Source: Clostridium amylolyticum (GTDB taxonomy: Bacteria > Bacillota > Clostridia > Clostridiales > Clostridiaceae). Taken from it: a stretch of DNA of 64,000 bases. Position numbers and translations under genes: made by a program. Positions 9,913 to 18,164 of this stretch are shown here, piece after piece. The stretch lies in the NCBI RefSeq assembly GCF_900142075.1, contig NZ_FQZO01000003.1:186001-250000 (forward strand), given 5' to 3'. The notes below the pieces were generated by a model, which was not told the DNA's origin, searched no databases, and saw only the letters and a program-made list of their open reading frames with translations. The first letter of the stretch is position 1. Every line of letters begins with the position of its first letter.

Positions 9913-10167
9913 TTATTTTCTAATGGCATTAACAATTAGAAGAAGTACTACTGCACCGACTATAGATACTAAAGCACTCCATATGTTAAAACCTGTAACT
10001 CCTTGTCCTCCGAGGAATCTAAATATTAGTCCCCCAATAAATGCACCAATTATACCAACTATTATGTTTGCAACTGCACCCATGCGAGCATCGTTACCAG
10101 TAATCATACTAGCTATCCATCCGGACAGTGCTCCTAAAATAATCCATGCTATTATACCCATTTCCAT
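9913..10167 (-). CDS. GlsB/YeaQ/YmgE family small membrane protein (84 aa)
   Basis: A Gly-rich, almost wholly hydrophobic protein with three predicted membrane helices and the family pattern IAWIILGALSGWIAS, a central GIIGAFIGG, and a final helix ending near IVNAIRK. Proteins of this family (transglycosylase-associated/stress-response membrane proteins) accumulate in stress or stationary phase; their molecular role is not settled. The minus-strand start lies behind an AAAGGAGGA ribosome-binding site. It converges with the surface-protein gene across the shared terminator. Confidence 0.88.
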   Translation of the reverse strand: MEMGIIAWIILGALSGWIASMITGNDARMGAVANIIVGIIGAFIGGLIFRFLGGQGVTGFNIWSALVSIVGAVVLLLIVNAIRK

Positions 10168-10313
10168 GATAAATTCCTCCTTTTAATATAATAATAATTT
10201 GTTAATAAATACAACTAATAGATAATTATTGTATTAATATTAAAATAATACATAATGCTTTTTCAGTCAATGTACAAACTTTTAAATAAAAATGAATATT
10301 ATTTATCCATAAT

Positions 10314-10461
10314 TTATCCGATAGCTGACGGCTCCTAATCACCCCAGTTTATTCAATTGGTGGGATAATGAGCGCTAAGCTCTTGGATAAGTTCTTCTAA
10401 GCTTCAGCTGGAGAGGATATTCCTTTTAAGTAAGTGCATCTGGAGGTAAGAATCACTTAAT
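10314..10461. repeat. Family A repeat, full copy A1
   Basis: About 147 bp running from TTATCCGATAGC to AATCACTTAATG. It can form two hairpins: one centred on the CAATTGGTGGGATAATGAGCG region, and a second from TTCTAAGCTTCAGCTGGAG to its imperfect complement. It has the same orientation as A2-A4 in this window. Confidence 0.85.
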
Positions 10462-10490
10462 GGTTATTTTCTGCATTTAATATAAATTTA

Positions 10491-10599
10491 TGCACAAATA
10501 AGTATACATTCATGTACAAATAAGTATACATTCATGCACAAATAAGTATACATTCATGCACAGATAAATATAAATTCGTACACAAATAAATATAAATCC
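10491..10599. repeat. 22-bp tandem repeat array, about five units
   Basis: The unit is TGCACAAATAAGTATACATT followed by CA. Three nearly identical copies lie at 10491, 10513 and 10535, and two diverged copies at 10557 and 10579. There are no spacers, so it is not a CRISPR. The rest of the 634-bp gap between 10167 and 10802 holds repeat A1 and an 11-bp inverted repeat (CTTTGATTATT at 10716, complement ending 10777) near the next gene. Confidence 0.9.
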
Positions 10600-10801
10600 T
10601 AAAGCCATAAATTACTTAGCGTTAAATTATCTATAAGATTCTATACAAGGACTTATATTATTATAAAGCCATAAAGTTTATGTAGGTATTAATATTGTGG
10701 ATACTTTTTGTAAAGCTTTGATTATTACAGTAAAAAGAAGATTTCATTGCAGTATAATATTGTCAAAATAATCAAAGGATAATAATAAGGAGGGGTTAAG
10801 T

Positions 10802-12310
10802 ATGGCAAAAAGAAAAGGAGATTTTCCTACAGCATTTACAGTTTTATTTATAGTTTTGATTTTTGCAGCGATTTTAACCTACATAATACCTTCAGGTTCT
10901 TATGCAAAGCTAAAGTATGAAGCTAACAAGAAAGCATTTGTAGTTACAAAGCCGGATGGCTCACAAGAAGAACTTCCAGCTAGCCAGGGCACCCTTAATA
11001 AATTAGGGGTTAAAGTAGATGTGGGAAAATTCCAAGATGAAAGTATAAATAAACCAGTAGCTATTCCTGGAACTTATGAAGAAGTTAAAAGTAATCCGCA
11101 AGGATTTATAGAAGTTTTGCAAGCTCCTATTAAAGGGGTATATGATACTGTAGATATTATTGTATTCTTATTAATAATTGGAGGAGTTATTGGCATTTTA
11201 AATAACACCGGTGCTTTTGATGCAGGCATAGCGGCACTTTCTAGAGCTACTAAAGGAAAAGAATTTCTTCTTATAGTAGTAGTTACTGTATTGATCTCCT
11301 TAGGTGGTACTACCTTTGGATTAGCAGAAGAAACTATAGCCCTTTATCCAATACTCATACCCGTATTTGTGGCGGCAGGATATGATGCTATTGTTTGTAT
11401 CGCCGCACTTTATATGGGCTCATCCATTGGTACTATGTTTTCTACAGTAAATCCCTTTTCTTCTGTTATTGCGTCCAATGCCGCGGGGATAGCTTTTACA
11501 GAAGGGTTGTCTATGAGGCTTATAGGACTTATAGTGGCCACCGCTTTAACTATTTGGTATATCACTAAGTATGGAAAGAATATTAAAAATGATCCTTCAA
11601 GATCATTGATATATAATGAAAGAGATGAAATCAAGGAAAAATTTCTTAAAGATTATGATCCGAAAAATATTCTGGAATTTACTCTTAGAAGAAAGCTAAT
11701 GCTTATAATATTCGGTCTAACCTTCGTGGTAATGACCTGGGGAGTTTCCACTCAGCAGTGGTGGTTTACAGAAATGACGGGTTTATTCTTATTTGTTGCT
11801 ATAGTGCTTGGTTTTATTTCTGGAATGGGAGAGAAAAGATTTGTGGAAAAGTTTATAGCTGGTGCTGCAGACTTAGTAGGAGTGGCTCTTATTGTGGGGG
11901 TAGCAAGAGCTATAAATATAATAATGGATAAAGGTTTGATATCTGATACCATACTTCATTATTCTTCTAATGCAGTACAAGGTATGAATTCCAGCATATT
12001 TATAATATTTATGCTTTTAATTTTTATAGTACTTGGATTCTTTATACCATCATCCTCAGGCTTAGCAGTACTGGCTATGCCCATTATGGCACCCTTAGCA
12101 GATGCTGTGGGGCTTTCTAGAGATGTTATAGTGAGTTCCTATCAGTATGGGCAAGGTCTTATCGCATTTATAACCCCTACAGGGCTTATATTGGCAACCT
12201 TAGCTTTAGTAGATATAACTTACGATAAATGGCTGAAATTTATACTCCCGCTTATGGGATATGTAGCAGCTTTTGCAGCGGTAATGCTGTTGATTCAAGC
12301 AGCTTTTTAA
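10802..12310 (+). CDS. YfcC/DcuC-family membrane carrier (502 aa)
   Basis: An integral membrane protein with about 12 hydrophobic segments. The opening pattern (FPTAFTVLFIVLIFAAILTYIIPSG) and the later GGVIGILNNTGAFDAGI and FFIPSSSGLAVLAMPIMAPLAD blocks are typical of the YfcC branch of the DcuC superfamily, usually annotated as C4-dicarboxylate or basic amino acid/peptide-linked carriers. A short hydrophilic insert near residues 45-95 is also typical. The start follows AAGGAGGGG. The gene stands alone between two direct family A repeats. A peptidase gene lies downstream, so uptake of a peptide or amino acid is plausible but not shown. Confidence 0.85.
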   Translation: MAKRKGDFPTAFTVLFIVLIFAAILTYIIPSGSYAKLKYEANKKAFVVTKPDGSQEELPASQGTLNKLGVKVDVGKFQDESINKPVAIPGTYEEVKSNPQGFIEVLQAPIKGVYDTVDIIVFLLIIGGVIGILNNTGAFDAGIAALSRATKGKEFLLIVVVTVLISLGGTTFGLAEETIALYPILIPVFVAAGYDAIVCIAALYMGSSIGTMFSTVNPFSSVIASNAAGIAFTEGLSMRLIGLIVATALTIWYITKYGKNIKNDPSRSLIYNERDEIKEKFLKDYDPKNILEFTLRRKLMLIIFGLTFVVMTWGVSTQQWWFTEMTGLFLFVAIVLGFISGMGEKRFVEKFIAGAADLVGVALIVGVARAINIIMDKGLISDTILHYSSNAVQGMNSSIFIIFMLLIFIVLGFFIPSSSGLAVLAMPIMAPLADAVGLSRDVIVSSYQYGQGLIAFITPTGLILATLALVDITYDKWLKFILPLMGYVAAFAAVMLLIQAAF

Positions 12311-12338
12311 GAATATAAAAAATAATCTTTAAGGCATT

Positions 12339-12486
12339 TTATCCGATAGCTTACGCTCATTATCCCACCACTTCTTCAAGTGGTGGGATAATGAGCGTAA
12401 GCTCCTGGATAAGTTCTTCTAAGCTTCATATAGAGTAAAGTATTCCTTTTAAGCAAACTCCACCTGAAGCTAAGAATCACTTGATA
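12339..12486. repeat. Family A repeat, full copy A2 (perfect 26-bp hairpin)
   Basis: Arms 12348-12373 and 12378-12403 are perfectly complementary over 26 bp around a 4-nt loop, framed by an outer TTATCC/GGATAA pair. The second hairpin and the CACTTGATA end follow. It begins 28 bases after the carrier stop codon and may also terminate that transcript. Confidence 0.92.
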
Positions 12487-12503
12487 TTAAAGGTTATTCT
12501 TAG

Positions 12504-12701
12504 GATGAAAATTTATATATTAGTTTTGTATTTAATGATATAAATAGAAGACAAGCTTTCCAGGAAGAACTTGAAAACTTTCTATATGATTCAATGGGTA
12601 ATGATAAATACATGCTTTTTCAGGGATTTTATTTAATTTTGAAGGAAGAATTAAAAATATGTGGAATAAATATCTATAGGAATAATTTTAAAAATATGTA
12701 A
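12504..12701 (+). pseudogene. Possible gene remnant without a start codon (65 codons)
   Basis: An open frame between stops reads like a protein (RRQAFQEELENFLYDSMGN, then MLFQGFYLILKEELK) but has no start codon with a ribosome-binding site before codon 31. It sits just after repeat A2. I do not recognise the family. It could equally be chance; nothing else was seen in this gap. Confidence 0.2.
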
Positions 12702-12722
12702 ATAAAGAAAAGAGGTATGACA

Positions 12723-14426
12723 ATGAGTAGTTCTTTAGTGGAAAAAGCAAAAGTTGGGCTTTATGAAATGAATAAACCAGGGTTTTTAGAGGAAGCTTTT
12801 AAGGAGTTACTTTCTAGAAAAATAAACACTTCCCAAGACCTAGTAATGTGGTTGGAGGAAAGAGATGAGGTTACTCGACATATTAGAGAAGTTATGGACA
12901 GGGACTATATTAATTTTAACAGTTACAATGATAATGAAGAGTATAAAAAGAGATTTCAATATGATCAAGAGATACTTTCTCCTATTATAGAAAAGTATGA
13001 TAATCTTTTAGACAAAATGTTTTATAACAATGAGTTTAGAGATAGTATTGGAGAATATTATGAATTAATGATTAAAAGAACTAAGAATTCCATTGAGCTT
13101 TTTAGAGAAGAAAATATCGATCTAGGGGTAGAAGAAAGTAAGTATACTACTAAATACTTTGACATCACTGGAAACATGACAGTGATGTGGCAAGGAGAAG
13201 AAAAGACTTTACCTGAAATGAGCGTGTATCTTAAAGATTCTCATAGAGGTATAAGAGAAGAAGCTTGGAAAGCTATAAATGATAGAAGACTTAAAGATGT
13301 GGATGCTCTAGATGACATTATGGATAACTTAATTAGCATAAGGCATAAAATAGCTGAAAATGCCGGCTGTAAAGATTATGTGGAATACAAATTTAAAGAG
13401 TTAGAAAGATTTGATTATACCCCAAAGGATTGCGTTACTTTCCATGAGTCTGTTAAAAAATGTGTAGTACCTCTATGGGAAAAAATCCAAGAAAAACATA
13501 AAAAGGATCTAGGAGTAGATAGCTATAAGCCTTGGGATACTTTAGCAGTACTAAAAGGTCAGAAACCTTTAAGACCTTATGAAACTACAGAAGAATTAAT
13601 TGAAGGCGTTCTAAATATGTTAAAAAATACAGACGAATATTTTTATAACGTATTGAAAAGTATGAAAGATGGAAAGACATTAGACTTAAAAAGCAGAAAA
13701 GCTAAGTCTCCAGGAGGATTCTGCACATATCTTCCTATAACTGAACTTCCTTTTATATTTATGAATGAAGCAAATAGTCATGGGGATTTAACTACCCTCG
13801 TACATGAAAGTGGGCACTCAGTGCATGATATGCTTTGCAAGAGTCAAAAAGCTCTGAATTACACCAATAACCCTAGTGAAATAGCTGAAGTTGCCAGCAT
13901 GGGAATGGAACTTCTTTCTATGGACAAGTGGCAGGAGTTTTACAAAAATCAAGAAGAATTAAAAAGAGCAGAAATAAATCATTTAGAAGATATACTAAAA
14001 ACTGTAATATGGGTAATGGTGGTGGATAAATTCCAGCACTGGCTTTATAGCAATCCTACAGCCACCTCAGAGATGAGAAATGATAAATTTGCAGAAATAG
14101 CCTCAGAATTTAGTGAAGCCTTTGTAGATTGGTCAGGCTATGAAGAGGAGCTTAAACATATGTGGAAGAAACAACTTCATATATATGAGGTGCCTTTCTA
14201 CTATATTGAATATGCCATAGCACAATTAGGGGCAGTGCAGCTTTGGAGAAACTATAAAAAAGATCCTAAGATGGCTATAGAAAAGTATAAAGAAGCATTA
14301 TCACTAGGTTCTTCAAAGTCCTTACCACAGCTATATAAAGCCATGGGTATTGAATTCGATTTTTCAGAGAATATAATAAAGGAACTTATGGATTTTGTTT
14401 GCAGTGAATTAGAAAAGCTAAGCTAA
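12723..14426 (+). CDS. M3-family oligoendopeptidase (567 aa)
   Basis: A cytosolic zinc oligopeptidase. The HExxH zinc motif is HESGH near residue 361, in the family context TTLVHESGHSVHDM, with the third ligand Glu expected in the downstream EIAEVASMGMELL helix. The long helical N-terminal half and a length near 565 fit the PepF/M3 group. Two in-frame ATGs lie at 12717 and 12723. The second is chosen because AGAGG at 12711-12715 gives it normal spacing, whereas the first directly abuts the site. It stands alone between two repeat-rich gaps. Role: trimming of short peptides, probably imported ones. Confidence 0.92.
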   Translation: MSSSLVEKAKVGLYEMNKPGFLEEAFKELLSRKINTSQDLVMWLEERDEVTRHIREVMDRDYINFNSYNDNEEYKKRFQYDQEILSPIIEKYDNLLDKMFYNNEFRDSIGEYYELMIKRTKNSIELFREENIDLGVEESKYTTKYFDITGNMTVMWQGEEKTLPEMSVYLKDSHRGIREEAWKAINDRRLKDVDALDDIMDNLISIRHKIAENAGCKDYVEYKFKELERFDYTPKDCVTFHESVKKCVVPLWEKIQEKHKKDLGVDSYKPWDTLAVLKGQKPLRPYETTEELIEGVLNMLKNTDEYFYNVLKSMKDGKTLDLKSRKAKSPGGFCTYLPITELPFIFMNEANSHGDLTTLVHESGHSVHDMLCKSQKALNYTNNPSEIAEVASMGMELLSMDKWQEFYKNQEELKRAEINHLEDILKTVIWVMVVDKFQHWLYSNPTATSEMRNDKFAEIASEFSEAFVDWSGYEEELKHMWKKQLHIYEVPFYYIEYAIAQLGAVQLWRNYKKDPKMAIEKYKEALSLGSSKSLPQLYKAMGIEFDFSENIIKELMDFVCSELEKLS

Positions 14427-14546
14427 TTGTCATTAGTATATTATTATATTTTTTGTTAAACTTGATAACCTCTGCAATTGGTATAGTTGTATCCATTATA
14501 TTAGCACCAAATTGTACCAGCTATAAAAAAGGCTAAAATGTAAGTT

Positions 14547-14645
14547 GAAGTAAGAAGTAAGAGGTAAACTCCACCTGAAGTTAGGAATCACTTGATGTTT
14601 TGTAACTATTCACTCTTACTTTTTACTTATTAATTATTACTTATA
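14547..14645. repeat. Family D inverted repeat, copy D1, split by a truncated family A piece
   Basis: GAAGTAAGAAGTAAGAGGTA on the left faces a complement-like right arm (ACTATTCACTCTTAC and following, 14602-14645). The same arms occur at 59311-59510. The 31-bp truncated family A segment T1 (14566-14596) lies between the arms. Confidence 0.55.
14566..14596. repeat. Truncated family A repeat, T1
   Basis: AAACTCCACCTGAAG followed by the CACTTGAT end: only the last ~31 bp of the family A element, sitting inside the arms of repeat D1. Confidence 0.7.
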
Positions 14646-14669
14646 CTACAGAGGAAAGGAGTTCTAGAA

Positions 14670-15497
14670 ATGCGAAAGAGAGCAGCTGTAATTCATGATT
14701 TGGCTTCCTATGGGGGAGCAGCCCTTATGAATATTATCCCTATATTATATAGATTGGGTGTGGAAGTTAATCCTATTCCCACAGCATTTTTTACTACTCA
14801 TGGAGGTTTTAAAGGCATAAAAAAGCAAGATAACACCGAGTTTATGAGTGAATATACAAAACATTGGAATGAGCTTAATCTATCTTTTCAAGGGATATAC
14901 TTAGGACTCTTTACCTCTGCAAAACAGATAGAAAATGCTCATAATTTTTTAGATGCATTTATAAGAGAAGAAACCCTTACAGTATTTGATCCTATTATGG
15001 GGGATAACGGAAGCTTGTACTCCTTTATGAAAGATATAAATTTACAAGGAATGAGAAGCCTCGTCCAAAGAGCTGATATAATAACTCCTAACTTAACGGA
15101 GGCGTGTCTGCTTTTGGACATACCTTATTGTACAAGTATGGATAAGGATGAAATTAAAAATTGCTTAGTAGAGCTTAGCAAACTTGGGCCTCAATATGTG
15201 GTTATAACCTCTGTGCCTAAAGGTGATAAAATTTCCACTTATAGCTATAACCGTGAAGATGAAGTGATATTTGAAATTTCCAGAGAAAAGATTTCAGGAT
15301 CCTATCCCGGTACTGGGGATGCTTTTACTTCAGTGCTATTTGCGAAAATTCTTCAGGGCTGCAGTATGGAAGAAAGCCTTATAACAGCGGTTAATTTCGT
15401 TGAAAGAGGTATAAAGATTCTATTGGAAAATCATATGAATCCTATGGAAGGATTACCTTTAGCAAATACTGAACTTATAGGGAGTTTGTATTTGTAA
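14670..15497 (+). CDS. Pyridoxal/pyridoxamine kinase-like protein (275 aa)
   Basis: A ribokinase-fold kinase of the ThiD/PdxK branch, expected to phosphorylate pyridoxal or pyridoxamine with ATP to feed pyridoxal phosphate. Evidence: VIHDLASYGGAALMNIIPIL at the N terminus (substrate site), VFDPIMGDNGSLY, the ITPNLTEA block and the anion-hole signature GTGDAFTSVLFA near residue 213, whose Asp is the catalytic base. The length fits. It starts behind GAGGAAAGGAG. It stands alone, with a bidirectional hairpin separating it from the convergent AraC gene. Substrate preference between pyridoxal and hydroxymethylpyrimidine is not settled by sequence. Confidence 0.87.
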   Translation: MRKRAAVIHDLASYGGAALMNIIPILYRLGVEVNPIPTAFFTTHGGFKGIKKQDNTEFMSEYTKHWNELNLSFQGIYLGLFTSAKQIENAHNFLDAFIREETLTVFDPIMGDNGSLYSFMKDINLQGMRSLVQRADIITPNLTEACLLLDIPYCTSMDKDEIKNCLVELSKLGPQYVVITSVPKGDKISTYSYNREDEVIFEISREKISGSYPGTGDAFTSVLFAKILQGCSMEESLITAVNFVERGIKILLENHMNPMEGLPLANTELIGSLYL

Positions 15498-15572
15498 TGA
15501 GTTATATAGAAAAAGTATAAGGAACTCTTATAAATATTTAATCATAGGATTAAATATTTAAGAAAATACACA

Positions 15573-15635
15573 ATAAAAAATAAAGAAGTCTTAAGAAAAA
15601 ATATATTTTTTCCTTAAGACTTCTGTTTTATATTT
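15573..15635. terminator. Bidirectional terminator between convergent genes
   Basis: AGAAGTCTTAAG (15584-15595) pairs with CTTAAGACTTCT (15613-15624). T-runs follow on the plus strand (GTTTTATATTTT) and, read in reverse, on the minus strand (TTATTTTTTATTG). Confidence 0.88.
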
Positions 15636-16587
15636 TAATAGTACTTTTACTAGTCTTACTACCTTCAGAAGATGTATCATCTCTTATTCGAGACTTTATG
15701 GAGGTAGCATATTCTGAAGGAGTCATACCAGTGGACTTTTTAAAGCACCTTGAAAAATAATGTATAGATTCATATCCTAGCTTACTAGCAATTTGAGAAA
15801 AGTTATAATGTGATTCTCTTATAAGTTTCTTTGCTTCTGATATTTTCATTTGCTGAAAATAAGCCATTACACTTTCATTGGTTGTTTTTTTAAATATAGT
15901 TTTTAAATGAGTTTTACCAATAAAAAAGTTTTCGCATATTAAATCAAAAGTTAAATTGTTATAAAGGTTTTTCTCCATAAAGCTAATTATTTCATTTACT
16001 ATATTATTTTCCATATTTTCTTTTACTACATTATCAATTCTAGAGCAGTTTTCATTTTGAGTATTACTTCTTATAATATCAATTAGAAATAATTCTAAAT
16101 ACAACTTTATCAGTTGCTCAGAGGCAAACATATCAGAGTTTTCTTTTTTTACTAGTTCTTTATAACCTGAATTTAAATTTGTTTCGAAGGTATTTTGTCC
16201 TTCCCAAAAAAGTTTACCTAAGATTTCGATTTGAAAATTTGATAAACTTAAAATTTTGTTATTTTTAAAATAACTCATAGATTTATTGTTACAAGTAAAA
16301 CTTACTACCATTATATTTGGAGCGGTTATGCCGTTAGCTTTTACGCTATGAAACTCATTTGGTGGATGAAAAACTATATCTCCGTGTTGAAGTTTATAAC
16401 CTTTATCCCCTGCTAAAATTTCCACCTCACCTTTATCAACATATAAAAATTCCCAAAACTCATGAACTTCTCCAGAGAAACAATAATTTTTTTCAAATTC
16501 AAAGTAATGAATGGTAACTATTTTATCAATGCGTATTAATTCTTTTAAAGGAAGCAATTTATAATTGTTGGTATCGTTTAATTGCAT
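15628..16587 (-). CDS. AraC-family transcriptional regulator with cupin sensor (319 aa)
   Basis: The N-terminal half has a cupin pattern (FSGEVHEFWEFLYVDKGEVE, YKLQHGDIVFHPPNEFHSV), the usual sugar-sensing module. Residues about 200-300 carry the two helix-turn-helix units (LTFDLICENFFIGKTHLKTIFKK and FSQIASKLGYESIHYFSRCFKK). The C-terminal extension is Ser/Thr-rich. The start lies behind GGAGG on the minus strand. It diverges from the oxidoreductase gene at 16789, and a 21-bp-spaced direct repeat in the shared gap recurs before 18165. It is therefore the probable activator of the whole 16789-24255 group. Confidence 0.92.
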   Translation of the reverse strand: MQLNDTNNYKLLPLKELIRIDKIVTIHYFEFEKNYCFSGEVHEFWEFLYVDKGEVEILAGDKGYKLQHGDIVFHPPNEFHSVKANGITAPNIMVVSFTCNNKSMSYFKNNKILSLSNFQIEILGKLFWEGQNTFETNLNSGYKELVKKENSDMFASEQLIKLYLELFLIDIIRSNTQNENCSRIDNVVKENMENNIVNEIISFMEKNLYNNLTFDLICENFFIGKTHLKTIFKKTTNESVMAYFQQMKISEAKKLIRESHYNFSQIASKLGYESIHYFSRCFKKSTGMTPSEYATSIKSRIRDDTSSEGSKTSKSTIKI

Positions 16588-16626
16588 TAATTGAAAAACC
16601 TCCTTATTGATAGGCTATAAATATAG

Positions 16627-16667
16627 CGACAAATTATACAAAAATAATGACATTTATGATAAAGAAA
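16627..16667 (+). promoter_or_regulatory. AraC-type operator (two 21-bp-spaced half-sites) and -10 box for the 16789 gene
   Basis: CGACAAATTATACAAAAAT (16627) and TGACATTTATGATAAAGAA (16648) form a direct repeat with 21-bp period. A perfect TATAAT follows at 16685-16690 with no good -35, so the second half-site covers the -35 position. It matches the site at 18071 in 24 of 30 positions over its first 30 bases. Confidence 0.65.
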
Positions 16668-16788
16668 GACTTTTTTATTTGCTTTATAATATTAGTAAGA
16701 TTATATGTAAGTATTATTATGTTTAATTATACATTATTTTTGATTACTGTAAAAATACATAGATGAATGTATAGTTTGGAGGTAAAAT

Positions 16789-17805
16789 ATGAATAAAAAA
16801 TATGGTGTTGTCCTTATTGGGTGTGGACATATGGGGAAAGAACACATAAAAAATATTTATTATAAAGATAATGTTAAAGTTGTTGGAGTTATAGATATAG
16901 ATGAAGAAAAAGCAAAGCTATTTGCTAAGATGTATGGAGCAGAGTCTTATAGTAATGATTATAAAAGTTATTTGAAAAATGATAAAGTAAATATATTTAT
17001 AATTGCTACCTACCCTTCTACTCATCTTCCTATACTTGAAGATTGTATTAAGTGGGGAAAACATGTTATTTGTGAAAAACCTATTGCTTCTAGCTATGAA
17101 GAAGGAAAAGAATTTATAAAGCTTGTTAGAAGTAGTAAAAGCAAGGTATTGGTTGGACATATTTTAAGGCACAATGAATCTTATAACAAAATAAAAGATA
17201 TGATAGCAGAAGGGGTTTTAGGGACTCCCATTATCATGAGAATGGTGCAAAATCATCATACAAAAGATTGGCCTAAATATAAAAAGCTTATAGAGGAAAC
17301 TTCTCCTATTATAGATTGTGGAATACATTATATTGACATTATGAGGTGGGTAACAGGAGCAGAGGTTAAAAGTATAAGTGGAATTTGTCAAAGAACAGAA
17401 GAGGATATTCCTAAGAATAAGTATAATTATGGTATGATAAATTTGACTTTTACGGATAATTCAGTGGCTTTTTACGAGGCTGGATGGGGGAACACTATTA
17501 AGGCACAAAATATAAAGGAGTTTATTGGTCCTAAGGGCAGGATAACCCTTACTTATAAAAGAGATCGCACTGATAACAAAGAAGAAGGGGATCTCATAGA
17601 ATATTATAAGTATCCTGAAAATAAATATGAAATCATAAATGTAGATAGTAATAGAAAGCCGACGGACATACAATTTAATAAACTCATCCATATGATTGAG
17701 AATGATGAAGATGCTTATCCAACTATATTTGATGTAGAAAAAGCTTTTGAACTTAGCTTTATAGCGGATGAGGCTATTAGAGAAAATAAACTAGTAATAA
17801 TATAA
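16789..17805 (+). CDS. Gfo/Idh/MocA-family oxidoreductase (338 aa)
   Basis: An NAD(P)-dependent sugar or inositol dehydrogenase-like enzyme. The Rossmann turn GCGHMGKEH lies near residue 11, the family EKP motif is in HVICEKPIA, and the C-terminal domain has the substrate-site block PIIDCGIHYIDIMRW with the expected catalytic Asp/His pair. The length is typical. It starts behind GGAGG. The regulator diverges upstream, and a family A repeat separates it from the next unit. The pairing with TIM-barrel isomerases and an ABC importer suggests oxidation of a sugar, inositol or derivative; the substrate is unknown. Confidence 0.92.
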   Translation: MNKKYGVVLIGCGHMGKEHIKNIYYKDNVKVVGVIDIDEEKAKLFAKMYGAESYSNDYKSYLKNDKVNIFIIATYPSTHLPILEDCIKWGKHVICEKPIASSYEEGKEFIKLVRSSKSKVLVGHILRHNESYNKIKDMIAEGVLGTPIIMRMVQNHHTKDWPKYKKLIEETSPIIDCGIHYIDIMRWVTGAEVKSISGICQRTEEDIPKNKYNYGMINLTFTDNSVAFYEAGWGNTIKAQNIKEFIGPKGRITLTYKRDRTDNKEEGDLIEYYKYPENKYEIINVDSNRKPTDIQFNKLIHMIENDEDAYPTIFDVEKAFELSFIADEAIRENKLVII

Positions 17806-17819
17806 TGTCCATAAGGAAC

Positions 17820-17966
17820 TTATCCTATAGCAAACCGCTCCTAATACCCCCACTTCTTCAAGTGGCGGGATAATCAGCCCTAGCTTCTGGATAAGTTCTT
17901 CTAAGCTTCAGATGGAGGCATATTCCTTTTAAGCAAACTCCATCTGAAGCTTAGAATCACTTGATA
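17820..17966. repeat. Family A repeat, full copy A3 (perfect 19-bp second hairpin)
   Basis: Here the second hairpin is perfect: TTCTAAGCTTCAGATGGAG (17899-17917) against its complement at 17938-17956. The first hairpin is less complete than in A2. It occupies half of the 359-bp gap between two co-regulated genes; the rest holds the operator and promoter for 18165. Confidence 0.9.
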
Positions 17967-18070
17967 AGAACAAGTTATGAAGACTAATTCATAGCTTGTT
18001 TTTTTGGTTCATAACACCGCTGGAAAGATTTAAAATTATAGCATTACTAAAAGCTATAGTTTTAAATAAA

Positions 18071-18142
18071 TGACAAAATGTACAAAAATTCTGACTTATA
18101 TTACAAAGTAAATGTTTACAAAACTATGTATTATTATATATA
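18071..18142 (+). promoter_or_regulatory. AraC-type operator plus promoter for the 18165 unit
   Basis: TGACAAAATGTACAAAAAT (18071) and TGACTTATATTACAAAGTA (18092) are half-sites with 21-bp period. TTTACA (18115-18120) and TATATA (18137-18142, 16-bp spacer) follow at once. The operator abuts the -35, the usual arrangement for an AraC-family activator. Confidence 0.7.
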
Positions 18143-18164
18143 GATACAAAAAGGAGCTGATAGG

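Noticed and set aside
9923..10186. An 87-codon plus-strand frame opposite the GlsB-like gene
   Set aside because: It is the mirror of a conserved membrane protein on the minus strand and lacks a ribosome-binding site.
10314..10461. Family A copies considered as a known riboswitch class
   Set aside because: Copies lie after genes as well as before them, and no conserved single-stranded core typical of a ligand pocket is visible between the hairpins.
10491..10599. Tandem 22-bp units considered as a CRISPR array
   Set aside because: The units are contiguous with no unique spacers, and no cas gene is present.
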